Shown here: positions 33,542 to 42,120 of the stretch, piece after piece
Numbering within the stretch: position 1 is the first letter of the stretch
Layout of the letters: each line of letters begins with the position of its first letter
DNA from: a bacterium
GTDB taxonomy: Bacteria > CLD3 > SB21
Assembly (NCBI GenBank): GCA_013360215.1
Contig: JABWCP010000031.1
Span: forward strand, 1 to 43,529
Direction of reading: 5' to 3'
Length of the DNA stretch: 43,529 nt
Position numbers and translations under genes: made by a program
Notes under the pieces: generated by a model
Told to the model about the DNA's origin: nothing
The model's input: only the letters and a program-made list of their open reading frames with translations
The model's database searches: none

Positions 33542-35779
33542 TTGCTCCAAGTCATTCAAAATTATAACACCGGCGAACTCAAAGTTGATAATGTTCCCGT
33601 TCCGACCATACAACCCGGCGGCATTCTTGTACGCACGATGTATTCTCTGATCAGCGCCGGCACGGAACGTACTACCGTCGAAACGGCTCAAAAAAGTTTA
33701 GTAGGTAAAGCCAAAAGCCGGCCGGACCTTGTAAAAAAAGTTCTTCAAGTTGCAAAACGGGACGGCGTCCTGGCTACATTGCAATTGGTCAAAAATAAAC
33801 TGGATACGCCGGTGCCGCTCGGTTATAGCTCTGCCGGTTATGTTGTTGCTGTCGGAGAGGGCGTTACTGAGTTTGCCGTCGGTGATCGCGTGGCATGCGC
33901 AGGACAAGGTTATGCATCGCATTCGGAAGTCGTATATGTACCAATCAATCTGGCCGTAAAAGTACCGGAGCAGGTTCCGCTGGACGAAGCCGCTTACGCC
34001 ACGCTGGGTGCGATTGCTTTGCAGGGTATTCGCCAATCGGAAGTCACTGTCGGTGACAATGTCGCAGTGATTGGGCTTGGCCTTCTGGGACTTCTCACCG
34101 TGCAGATGTTAAAATCCGCCGGATGCCGCGTTGTCGGTTTTGATATCAACCCCAATGCATGCGCACGGGCCAAATCAATGGGTGCCGATTATGCTCTGTC
34201 ACCGACCGACGATATGGATGCTATGCTGCAAAAGCTTACGCGCGGGTACGGTGTGGATAGCGCGATTATTACAGCCGCTACGTCCGGCAATGAACCGATC
34301 ATTCTCGCCGGAGATATTTGTCGTAATAAAGGGAATATGGTTATCGTCGGTGCCGTACCGGCTAATGTACCCCGCAGTCCCTTTTATGAAAAAGAAATTG
34401 ATGTGCGATTTTCGCGGAGTTACGGTCCCGGTCGCTATGATGTGAAGTACGAAGAAGGCGGGATAGATTATCCGTATGGGTATGTCCGCTGGACAGAAAA
34501 CCGAAACATGCAGGCTTTTTTGGATCTGATTGATGCCAAAAAAATCGACCTCCAGTCGGTTACTACCCATCGTTTTAAAATCGAAGACGCGATACAGGCT
34601 TACGACCTTATTACCGGTAAATCCAAGACCAAAGAGCCGCATATCGGGTTGCTTTTGACGTATGATCATCGCACGCCGGATAGCAGCGATACGGTATTTC
34701 AAATCCGGGAATCGAGCGAATTCCCTCCGCTCGAAGGACGCGTTCGCATTGGTTTTATCGGTGCAGGAAGTTTTGCGCAAAATTATTTATTGCCCCATTT
34801 GAAAAAAAACAAACGCGTTCAACTTATCGCAGTTGCTACATCCAAAGGGGTCACCTCGTCGGGCGTTGCTAAAAAATTCAAATTCCGCGAAGCAGCCTCC
34901 GATGATCGTTCGATAGCAACGCATACGGATATTGATACCGTTTTTATAGCTACGCGCCATCACCAACATGCGGATCAAGTGAATCAATGTTTACGTAAAG
35001 GTAAATCCGTTTTTGTCGAGAAACCTCTGGCGCTCAATATGGAACAGCTTCAGTCCGTCATTGACACGCACAATCAAACCGGCGGACGCGTGATGGTCGG
35101 ATTTAATCGTCGTTTTTCTCCGACGATTCAAGAGGTAAGAAAATTTTTTGATAAAAAAGTACAACCGGCGATGATACATTATCGCATCAATGCCGGATTC
35201 GTCCCCAAAGAACACTGGACTCAGGATGCGGCGCAAGGCGGAGGTCGCATAATCGGCGAAGTCTGCCACTTTGTTGACCTGATCATGTATCTTACGGGTT
35301 CTCTGCCGATCAAAGTGTATGCGGACACGATCTCAAGCAATCTGGATTCGCTGATCGCTCATGATAACGCTTCTATTACGTTTAAGTTTCGCGATGGTTC
35401 GATCGGAACGATCGAATACGTTGCTGTGGGCGACAAATCGTTCCCCAAAGAACGTATCGAAATGTATTGCGAAAACTCAGTCGCGGTGATTGATGATTTC
35501 AAAAAGTGCACTCTGACGCGCAACGGAAAAACGAAAACTTTTGGCGGCTCCAGGCAGGAGAAAGGTTACAAACAGTGTGTGGAATCTTTTATCGGATCAA
35601 TTCAGTCCGGTCAAGACGCACCGATCCCCTTACGCGAATCCGTCAATGCGATGATTGCCACGTTCAAAATTCTCGAATCGCTTCAACTCGGTCGCCCGGT
35701 TGATATTGTGTTGGATGACCGTCAGGATTTTCTTTCCGGGTTATCTCGCATCTACACCGAACACCTAAAAACAGACTAA
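33542..35779 (+). CDS. Bi-domain oxidoreductase: MDR alcohol dehydrogenase fused to Gfo/Idh/MocA domain
   Basis: The 745-residue fusion has residues 1 to about 375 as a medium-chain dehydrogenase with a Rossmann motif VAVIGLGLLG (174-183). Residues about 398-740 form a Gfo/Idh/MocA oxidoreductase with RIGFIGAGSFA (401-411) and the signature EKPLAL (492-497). The catalytic-zinc cysteine region is SLISAGTERTTVE (35-47) with no cysteine, and GYSSAGYV (94-101) replaces the GHE zinc motif, so the first half probably lacks catalytic zinc. Fusions like this recur in exopolysaccharide loci; the substrate (perhaps a nucleotide sugar or linked sugar) is unknown. The start codon is TTG, set by the family-typical first residues. 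Confidence 0.88.
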   Translation: MLQVIQNYNTGELKVDNVPVPTIQPGGILVRTMYSLISAGTERTTVETAQKSLVGKAKSRPDLVKKVLQVAKRDGVLATLQLVKNKLDTPVPLGYSSAGYVVAVGEGVTEFAVGDRVACAGQGYASHSEVVYVPINLAVKVPEQVPLDEAAYATLGAIALQGIRQSEVTVGDNVAVIGLGLLGLLTVQMLKSAGCRVVGFDINPNACARAKSMGADYALSPTDDMDAMLQKLTRGYGVDSAIITAATSGNEPIILAGDICRNKGNMVIVGAVPANVPRSPFYEKEIDVRFSRSYGPGRYDVKYEEGGIDYPYGYVRWTENRNMQAFLDLIDAKKIDLQSVTTHRFKIEDAIQAYDLITGKSKTKEPHIGLLLTYDHRTPDSSDTVFQIRESSEFPPLEGRVRIGFIGAGSFAQNYLLPHLKKNKRVQLIAVATSKGVTSSGVAKKFKFREAASDDRSIATHTDIDTVFIATRHHQHADQVNQCLRKGKSVFVEKPLALNMEQLQSVIDTHNQTGGRVMVGFNRRFSPTIQEVRKFFDKKVQPAMIHYRINAGFVPKEHWTQDAAQGGGRIIGEVCHFVDLIMYLTGSLPIKVYADTISSNLDSLIAHDNASITFKFRDGSIGTIEYVAVGDKSFPKERIEMYCENSVAVIDDFKKCTLTRNGKTKTFGGSRQEKGYKQCVESFIGSIQSGQDAPIPLRESVNAMIATFKILESLQLGRPVDIVLDDRQDFLSGLSRIYTEHLKTD

Positions 35780-35806
35780 TCAATCTCCCCCTGTATAACA
35801 GCATTT

Positions 35807-36997
35807 ATGGATCTCACCACCACACGTGACGCATTTCAAAAACTGGAACGATACATACAACAACGTGACTATAGCGGATATGATTGCTATGATGCGTTGA
35901 TCTCTCCGTTCCTAAGTTTTATTACAAAGCCACATAAATATCTTCGTATTGCTGCGATTCAGTTCATCAAAAAATGCCCAATCAATCTTCGCCCTGTTTT
36001 ATTTGTAAAGCCCGGCCACAACCCCAAAGGCCTGGGACTTTTCTTGTCGGCCACGGCAATGGCTTACCGCGCAACCGATGATAAAAATTATTTGAAATCG
36101 CTGGAACATTTGACTACTTTGCTCCGCCAAAATGAAAGTCAGGGTTATTCGGGCAGTTGTTGGGGTTATAATTTTGACTGGCAAAGCCGTGTGTTCTTTG
36201 TACCCAAATATACGCCGACCATCGTCAATACGTCGTTTGTCGCTCAGGCTTTCGTTGATGCGTTTATTGCGACAGGCCGCGAAGAGTTTTTAGTGAAGGC
36301 ACGTTCGGCGTGTGATTTTATCATGCGCGATCTGTATCATACCCGGGAGGGTGACCGACTTTCGTTTAGCTATACACCGATAGATCGGCTCAAAGTACAT
36401 AACGCCAACATTCTCGGTGCGGGTCTTCTGGCAAGGGTTTATGCCCATACCAAAGAAAAAGAATTATATGATTATGCCAAAGCCAGCGCCGAATATGTTT
36501 TACATTATCAGCGCCCCGACGGCTCCTGGTATTATGCCGAAGAAACGATCCAGCATTGGATTGATAGCTTTCATACCGGGTTTGTGCTGGATTCCCTGGA
36601 TTGGTATGTCCGCGGAACGGGCGATCAAACACCTGTGAATGCGATAAAAACCGGTTTTCGTTATTACATAGAGAATTTCTTTTTAGAGGACGGAACACCC
36701 AAGTATTATCACGACAGAATATATCCGATCGACGCGCACAGTCCGGCTCAAGCTTTTGTGACGCTTACGCGTTTAGGCGGACTGGATCAGCGGGCTTCAA
36801 ATATTCGGGATCATGTTCGCGATTGGACGTTGCTCCATATGCGTTCACCGAAAGGATATTTTTACTTTCAAAAGCATCCGAATTATATAAACAAGATACC
36901 TTATATGCGATGGGTTCAAGCCTGGTCATATTACGGTTTAGCGCATCTGCTATTTTACGATACGTTTAAGGAGATTCATGGTTATTCTCGGTATTAG
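35807..36997 (+). CDS. Alpha/alpha-toroid (six-hairpin-like) protein of polysaccharide loci, function unknown
   Basis: The 396-residue helical protein has repeated helix-hairpin periodicity and aromatic loops characteristic of (alpha/alpha)6 toroids used by glycoside hydrolases, lyases and epimerases. Distinct motifs are CWGYNFDWQS (118-127), TPTIVNTSF (136-144), HNANILGAG (198-206), RPDGSWYYAE (236-245) and WIDSFHTGF (251-259). It has no signal peptide, so it is cytosolic. Relatives are often labelled delta-aminolevulinic acid dehydratase in databases, but nothing in the sequence supports that. It follows the bi-domain oxidoreductase and overlaps the carbamoyltransferase gene by 20 bases, suggesting one decoration pathway. 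Confidence 0.7.
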   Translation: MDLTTTRDAFQKLERYIQQRDYSGYDCYDALISPFLSFITKPHKYLRIAAIQFIKKCPINLRPVLFVKPGHNPKGLGLFLSATAMAYRATDDKNYLKSLEHLTTLLRQNESQGYSGSCWGYNFDWQSRVFFVPKYTPTIVNTSFVAQAFVDAFIATGREEFLVKARSACDFIMRDLYHTREGDRLSFSYTPIDRLKVHNANILGAGLLARVYAHTKEKELYDYAKASAEYVLHYQRPDGSWYYAEETIQHWIDSFHTGFVLDSLDWYVRGTGDQTPVNAIKTGFRYYIENFFLEDGTPKYYHDRIYPIDAHSPAQAFVTLTRLGGLDQRASNIRDHVRDWTLLHMRSPKGYFYFQKHPNYINKIPYMRWVQAWSYYGLAHLLFYDTFKEIHGYSRY

Positions 36998-38702
36998 CAC
37001 CGGTCATGATGCCGGAGCTTGTGTAATGATTGACGGCAAGATCATTTCTGCAATCAATGAAGAACGTCTCAATCGAAAAAAAATGTATTGGGGCTTTCCG
37101 ACGCTTTCAATCCCCGAATGTTTGCGTTTGGCGCAAATAAAGCCGGGTGCTATTCAAGCCGTAGCGATCGCCGGTACCAGTTCCACACGTGCCAAACCTA
37201 TGGAGTTTGGTTACAAATCCGTCGGTGGTTTTCGTCGTATTTTTGCCGAACTCAGCCGTACACCCCTGACCGGGCTTTTGATGGGAACGGAAATCGGCAC
37301 TAAACTAACGCGAAAAGTATTCGAATCTTCTTTTTTCCGCGGCACTTCTGAAATTGATTCGGCTCTCAGCGCGGCGGGTATTCACGCACCCATTCATTTT
37401 ATTGATCACCATTTATCCCATGCGACGTCGGCTTATTATACGTCGGGTTGGAATGACTGCGTGACCATCACGCTGGATGCCAGTGGTGACGGTTGGTGTT
37501 CGCGCGTGTACGATTGTGAAAACGGTACGATGAAACTGATCAACTCCATTCCTGCTTATCATTCACCGGGTTTCTATTATTGTTATGTGACCCATTTGCT
37601 CGGTTTTATCGCGCTGCGTCACGAAGGCAAGGTTACCGGGCTCGCCGCATTCGGCAAGTCTGATCAAACAGCCGCTATCTTTAGTGAACGTATCGCCTAT
37701 GATTCAAACAAATTTCGTTTTGATAACCGTGGCGGATGGCTCCAAGGTGAAATGGCGCATCTTCAAAAACAGCTCGAAGGATTCAGTAAAGAAGACATTG
37801 CTGCAGGAATCCAAAAACATCTTGAAGATATGGTTACGGCCTACGCAAAAGACGTTGTACGTAAAACCGGCCGTAAGCGCATCGCATTGAGCGGCGGTGT
37901 ATTTTCTAATGTCAAACTCAACCAAGATGTATGGAAATCCACCGGGGTCGAAGAAGTTTATGTTTTCCCCAACATGGGAGACGGCGGATTGTCTACGGGC
38001 GCGGCTTTTGAGGTATTTCGTCAGCAAAAAGGAACGTGCCAACCCTATCGTTTGCACGATGTATATTTGGGCACTTCGTACAACGACAGTGAAATTGAAA
38101 CGGCGCTCCGGCAATCCGGATTCCCCTACAAACGCTATGACAACGTAGAAGATGAAATAGGCCGATTGCTCTCGGAGAAAAAAATTGTCGCGCGTTTTAA
38201 CGGCGGTATGGAGTACGGTCCGCGCGCGCTGGGCAATCGCTCGATTCTCTATCATTGCCAGGATCGTACGGTCAATGCGTGGCTCAACGATCAGCTGAAT
38301 CGTACGGAATTCATGCCGTTTGCACCGGTGTTACTTAAAGAAGACGCGCATGAATACCTCACCGATTATGATCCCAACCGCGCCTACTCTGCGGAACATA
38401 TGACCATTACGTACAGCGTAACCCAAAAATGTGCTGACACGGCGCCGGCCATCACACACGTTGATCAAACGGCCAGACCGCAATTGGTCACCGAAGATCT
38501 TAACGCCTCGTATTATCGCATCCTAAAAGCTTATAAACAGCGCACAGGGCATTCGATTTTGGTCAATACCAGTTTCAATATGCATGAGGAGCCGATCGTG
38601 CGCTCGCCGGAAGAAGCGATCAAAGCCTACGAACAAAGCCGATTACACGCTTTGGCTATCGGTAACTATATCGTCGAAGTGGACTGGTCAACGCGCCCAT
38701 GA
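36978..38702 (+). CDS. Carbamoyltransferase (NodU/CmcH/TobZ family), first copy
   Basis: In this 574-residue enzyme the N-terminal Kae1-like half has GISTGHDAGACV (5-16), EERLNRKK (28-35), the metal-binding HHLSH (144-148) and LDASGDG (166-172). The C-terminal half has NGGMEYGPRALGNRS and FMPFAPV, which bind carbamoyl adenylate in TobZ. It should move a carbamoyl group from carbamoyl phosphate, via carbamoyl-AMP, to a sugar hydroxyl. An AAGGAG site lies five bases before the ATG. It overlaps the toroid gene by 20 bases and the next gene by 4 (ATGA). It differs clearly from the second copy at 42121. Confidence 0.92.
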   Translation: MVILGISTGHDAGACVMIDGKIISAINEERLNRKKMYWGFPTLSIPECLRLAQIKPGAIQAVAIAGTSSTRAKPMEFGYKSVGGFRRIFAELSRTPLTGLLMGTEIGTKLTRKVFESSFFRGTSEIDSALSAAGIHAPIHFIDHHLSHATSAYYTSGWNDCVTITLDASGDGWCSRVYDCENGTMKLINSIPAYHSPGFYYCYVTHLLGFIALRHEGKVTGLAAFGKSDQTAAIFSERIAYDSNKFRFDNRGGWLQGEMAHLQKQLEGFSKEDIAAGIQKHLEDMVTAYAKDVVRKTGRKRIALSGGVFSNVKLNQDVWKSTGVEEVYVFPNMGDGGLSTGAAFEVFRQQKGTCQPYRLHDVYLGTSYNDSEIETALRQSGFPYKRYDNVEDEIGRLLSEKKIVARFNGGMEYGPRALGNRSILYHCQDRTVNAWLNDQLNRTEFMPFAPVLLKEDAHEYLTDYDPNRAYSAEHMTITYSVTQKCADTAPAITHVDQTARPQLVTEDLNASYYRILKAYKQRTGHSILVNTSFNMHEEPIVRSPEEAIKAYEQSRLHALAIGNYIVEVDWSTRP

Positions 38703-39499
38703 TCGATACCTTGCATACCATACGCGTACTTGGTTTTCCGACGACTACATTGGATCGGCGATCTCTGCTGTCGGAGATTAACCGCTGGATCACCGTGCGT
38801 GATGCTTCACGCCATCTCATGGCACTCAACCCTATCAAAGTGATCCGTTCACGCAACGAAGCCGACCTCGTTCGTCACATTATGCAGGCGGATATGGTAT
38901 ACCCTGACGCGTTCGGTATCAGTTGGGCTATGAGTGTTTTCTCCGGAAATAAATTTAAACCGATTCCCGGTTGCGATCTGATGCTGGACCTTTTTGCCAT
39001 GGCGGCTCAATCCGGATACAAAATTTTCCTTCTCGGCGCTTCAGAAACCGTTGTATCCGAAGCCGTACAATACATTGCGACGCACCACGCCGGTGCGCAA
39101 ATTGCTGGCTTTCGCCACGGTTATTTTTCAAGTGACGATGAAAAACAAAAAACAGTTCAGCAAATCATTGATGCCCGCCCTGACATGGTATTTGTTGCAA
39201 TGGGTGCACTGGTGCAGGAAAACTGGATACAGGCGATACAGAAAGCTTGTACTCATCAAAATATCTCCATACCTTTGCTCATGGGTGTAGGCGGCAGTTT
39301 TGACGCGATCACAGGGCATGTTCCCCGTCCTCCGCGATGGATGTTACGCCTGCATTTGGAGTGGCTTTTCCGATTATTACAACAGCCGTTTCGCGCTCCA
39401 CGTATGCTGGCGCTGCCCAAATTTGCCACCCTTGTGCTTTTGAAAAAATGGTTTGGTATCAATACGGATGTACAGACCGACGATTTCAAAAAAAATTAA
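38699..39499 (+). CDS. WecG/TagA/CpsF family glycosyltransferase (GT26)
   Basis: The 266-residue protein belongs to the family that adds the second sugar (ManNAc or ManNAcA in known cases) to undecaprenyl-PP-GlcNAc. Recognisable segments: LGFPTTTLDRRSLLSEI (11-27), LNPIKVIRSR (43-52), MVYPDAFGISWA (66-77) with D70 at the catalytic aspartate position, KIFLLGASETV (108-118), FVAMGALVQENWI near 164-176 and GVGGSFDAITGHVPRPPRW near 201-219. It has no membrane helix, but the C-terminal basic stretch fits membrane association. Directly upstream of the WecA-type gene, it likely acts right after it. It overlaps the carbamoyltransferase stop by 4 bases. Confidence 0.92.
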   Translation: MIDTLHTIRVLGFPTTTLDRRSLLSEINRWITVRDASRHLMALNPIKVIRSRNEADLVRHIMQADMVYPDAFGISWAMSVFSGNKFKPIPGCDLMLDLFAMAAQSGYKIFLLGASETVVSEAVQYIATHHAGAQIAGFRHGYFSSDDEKQKTVQQIIDARPDMVFVAMGALVQENWIQAIQKACTHQNISIPLLMGVGGSFDAITGHVPRPPRWMLRLHLEWLFRLLQQPFRAPRMLALPKFATLVLLKKWFGINTDVQTDDFKKN

Positions 39500-39520
39500 A
39501 ATTCATTTCAGGAATTCACT

Positions 39521-40588
39521 TTGTCTTTTATAGCTACATTTCTCGCCGGACTTATAATCGCCGTCGGTGTTACACCGATGCTTCGCAAAAAACTTTTGGC
39601 GCGCGGCGTTATTGACCAACCGGATGCACGCAAAGTCCATACGAGAGCGATTCCTCGCCTTGGCGGTGTTGCAATCTATTTAGGATTTGTTGTCGCCGTA
39701 TTAACGGCCTATGCTCTTAAAGGCGCTGCTTTTGATGAAAAAATCACTCAATTCGTAGGCCTGCTCGTTGCAGGAACATTTATCGCCGTCGTTGGTGTTT
39801 TTGATGATGTATATAATGTTCGTGCGATTTACAAACTTTTTACGCAAATCGCGGCAGCTTTGATTTTGATAGCATTTGACATTTCTATGGGCAGTTTATC
39901 CAACCCGTTCGGTGGATCTATTGAGCTTGGTGTATGGAATTATCCGGTTACCATTTTTTGGGTCATCGGCGTTATTAACGCGATCAACCTCGTGGACGGT
40001 CTGGATGGATTGGCATCCGGTGTTTCGCTTATCGTTACAATGACTATTTTCCTCATCGCTCTGTATCTTGAAAAAACATACGTGGCATTGATCGCGCTGG
40101 GATTAGCCGGGAGCATACTCGGTTTTTTGAGGCATAATTTTTATCCGGCTAAAATTTTTATGGGCGATACCGGAAGCATGTTTATCGGTTTGATGATTTC
40201 TGCGTTGGGTTTGATCAGCTCTCAAAAATCGGCCGTCAGCTTTGCGATATTAGTTCCTTTTATTGCTTTGGGCTATCCCGTCATTGATACGGCACTGGCT
40301 ATTTTTCGGAGAGCACGCGCAGGGAAAAGTATTTTTACGGCAGATCGTGAGCATATACATCATATTCTTTTATCGTACGGATATTCTCATCCCAAAACGG
40401 TTATTTTTTTATACGTCATATGCCTTTTCTTTGCGACGATGGCATTCCTCTTTGCCGTATATAATAAATCCGGCACATTCACGGTCGGCGTTTTGTTTTT
40501 TGTACTCATATTTATTTTTCTTTTTATCCGCATGATAACGGATTTTAAAAAGAAAACTGAAGAAGATCAGGAAACAGACGATCTGTGA
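39521..40588 (+). CDS. WecA/TagO-type undecaprenyl-phosphate N-acetylhexosamine-1-phosphate transferase (MraY family)
   Basis: The 355-residue protein has about eleven membrane helices. It should transfer a HexNAc-1-phosphate, commonly GlcNAc-1-P, from UDP-sugar to undecaprenyl phosphate, starting glycan assembly at the inner membrane. Catalytic motifs are KVHTRAIPRLGG (38-49), FDDVYNVRA (94-102), NLVDGLDGLA (156-165) and MGDTGS (214-219), with DREHIHH around 275. The start is TTG at 39521 with AGGA eight bases upstream; the initial membrane helix follows at once. It is preceded by the WecG/TagA gene and overlaps the Wzi-like gene by four bases. Confidence 0.92.
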   Translation: MSFIATFLAGLIIAVGVTPMLRKKLLARGVIDQPDARKVHTRAIPRLGGVAIYLGFVVAVLTAYALKGAAFDEKITQFVGLLVAGTFIAVVGVFDDVYNVRAIYKLFTQIAAALILIAFDISMGSLSNPFGGSIELGVWNYPVTIFWVIGVINAINLVDGLDGLASGVSLIVTMTIFLIALYLEKTYVALIALGLAGSILGFLRHNFYPAKIFMGDTGSMFIGLMISALGLISSQKSAVSFAILVPFIALGYPVIDTALAIFRRARAGKSIFTADREHIHHILLSYGYSHPKTVIFLYVICLFFATMAFLFAVYNKSGTFTVGVLFFVLIFIFLFIRMITDFKKKTEEDQETDDL

Positions 40589-42111
40589 AAAATATCATCC
40601 GCATCGTAATCATCTACGGTATCTTCGGTTCCTGTGCGCTTCACGCACAAACTCATGCCGATCATTCCGCGTCCGTTTTTATTCCCATAGATCACTGGAT
40701 GTATTCTTACATCACTCTTCTCCAGGATCGCGGGCATTTGACTTCGCTCAACCCTTCGGTAAGGCCTTATACGCGAAAAGAAGTATTCGGGGCGGTAAAA
40801 AAATTGAACCCGACCGATCTTTCTTCTGCTGAAAAAAAATGGATCCAACATATCCGGGAAGAATTATCGGATGTTGCAGAAGAGGTCGCCTGTGTGGATA
40901 CGACTCTGATTCGCACTTCATTGGAAGGCCGGTTATCGCTGCGTCGCCAGCAAAAAGATACGCATGGCGATTATTTTGTGAAACCCAACCTCGAAATATC
41001 ATCGGATAATTTCGCCATACATTTGCGCGCGCGCATAGATCATGCACTGCGCCGGGACACCAATTATCAGGGGCGTAAACAAAGTATCGGTGGCGCATAT
41101 CTCCCCGATGCCTATGCTCTTCTTCAATGGAAGAATGTTCGATTAACCGTCGGTCATTATTCGACAAACTGGGGACCTTTTGAAAATAAAAGCCTCATTG
41201 TGTCTGCCAATCCGTATCCCTATGAGCGGATCGAACTATCTTGGACTACAAGAAGGATATCTATTCGAAGCTTTGTTGCGCAGTTAGATCACGCGTACAA
41301 TGCGGGGCGGTATTTTTCTGCGCACAGGATGGATATTCGTCTGCCTCACGGTATTAATCTGGGTATCACCGAATCCGTTATTCATGGAAATGCCGATAAG
41401 ACACAGCCGATAAATTGGAAATACCTCAATCCCGTCAATATTTTTGCCGAAGCGCAATTAAATGGCGGCGGCGATGCGAATGAAAATATCGCTTTCGATG
41501 CGTATGTACCGTTAGGTCGGTTTGTGTTTAAAGGTCAGTTCCTCGTCGACGATTTGATTCTCGACGGCCCGGACAAACCGGCGCCGAATCGAAAGACATC
41601 GCCGGATCGGCTGGGATTTCTGATCACAGGTATTATTAATAATCCCGGTCTCCCATCGTCTCAAGCCCAGCTCGATTACGAACGTGTCAGCTCTTATACG
41701 TACAACATTAAATCATCGCGTCCATGGCAATCCTACACCCATAATGGATTGGGTCTTGGCAGCCCGCGTAATGATCGCGATGCATGGATACTGATGTGGC
41801 GCTATTTTGGTTTTGAGCGTTGGTTGTTGTCTTTGGAAAGTGGTTTTTTTCGCCAAGGCGAGCGCAATTTGAGCAGTCATGATTTTACCGATTCGACCAT
41901 GACCGTGGGCAAATTTCCCAGAGGTTTAGTCGAAAAAACGTGGCGATTAGGCATTCAGGCCGATTATTTTCACGCTCATAATTTCTGGGCTACTTGTAAA
42001 ATATCAACTGACAATGTCCGCAACCGTTCTAACAAAAAAACTCCTCTGCGGCATTACTTGAATGTATTTGTTTCACTTAATTATCAGATAGATCGATATC
42101 TTAACATATAG
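40585..42111 (+). CDS. Capsule assembly Wzi-like outer-membrane beta-barrel protein
   Basis: The 508-residue exported protein has a signal peptide (1-21, ending LHA-Q), then a small helical region with a Wzi-type PIDHWMYSYITLLQDRG (about 32-48). The rest is a barrel of amphipathic strands with frequent aromatic girdle residues, for example WKNVRLTVGHYSTNWGP and RISIRSFVAQLDHAYNAGRYFSAHRMDIRL. Wzi proteins hold capsule at the cell surface in Gram-negative bacteria. Here it would attach or help export the locus product at the outer membrane. The start is GTG at 40585, overlapping the WecA-type stop (GTGA). Confidence 0.85.
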   Translation: MKNIIRIVIIYGIFGSCALHAQTHADHSASVFIPIDHWMYSYITLLQDRGHLTSLNPSVRPYTRKEVFGAVKKLNPTDLSSAEKKWIQHIREELSDVAEEVACVDTTLIRTSLEGRLSLRRQQKDTHGDYFVKPNLEISSDNFAIHLRARIDHALRRDTNYQGRKQSIGGAYLPDAYALLQWKNVRLTVGHYSTNWGPFENKSLIVSANPYPYERIELSWTTRRISIRSFVAQLDHAYNAGRYFSAHRMDIRLPHGINLGITESVIHGNADKTQPINWKYLNPVNIFAEAQLNGGGDANENIAFDAYVPLGRFVFKGQFLVDDLILDGPDKPAPNRKTSPDRLGFLITGIINNPGLPSSQAQLDYERVSSYTYNIKSSRPWQSYTHNGLGLGSPRNDRDAWILMWRYFGFERWLLSLESGFFRQGERNLSSHDFTDSTMTVGKFPRGLVEKTWRLGIQADYFHAHNFWATCKISTDNVRNRSNKKTPLRHYLNVFVSLNYQIDRYLNI

Positions 42112-42120
42112 GACTAAGCA

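Noticed and set aside
34199-34780. Minus-strand open frame of 193 residues inside the bi-domain oxidoreductase gene
   Set aside because: Long but antisense to an intact, well-matched gene, and its composition shows no domain, signal peptide or ribosome site.
35807-36997. Reading the toroid protein as delta-aminolevulinic acid dehydratase
   Set aside because: No metal-binding cysteine cluster or Schiff-base lysine motif of that enzyme is present; the helical hairpin pattern fits a toroid fold instead.
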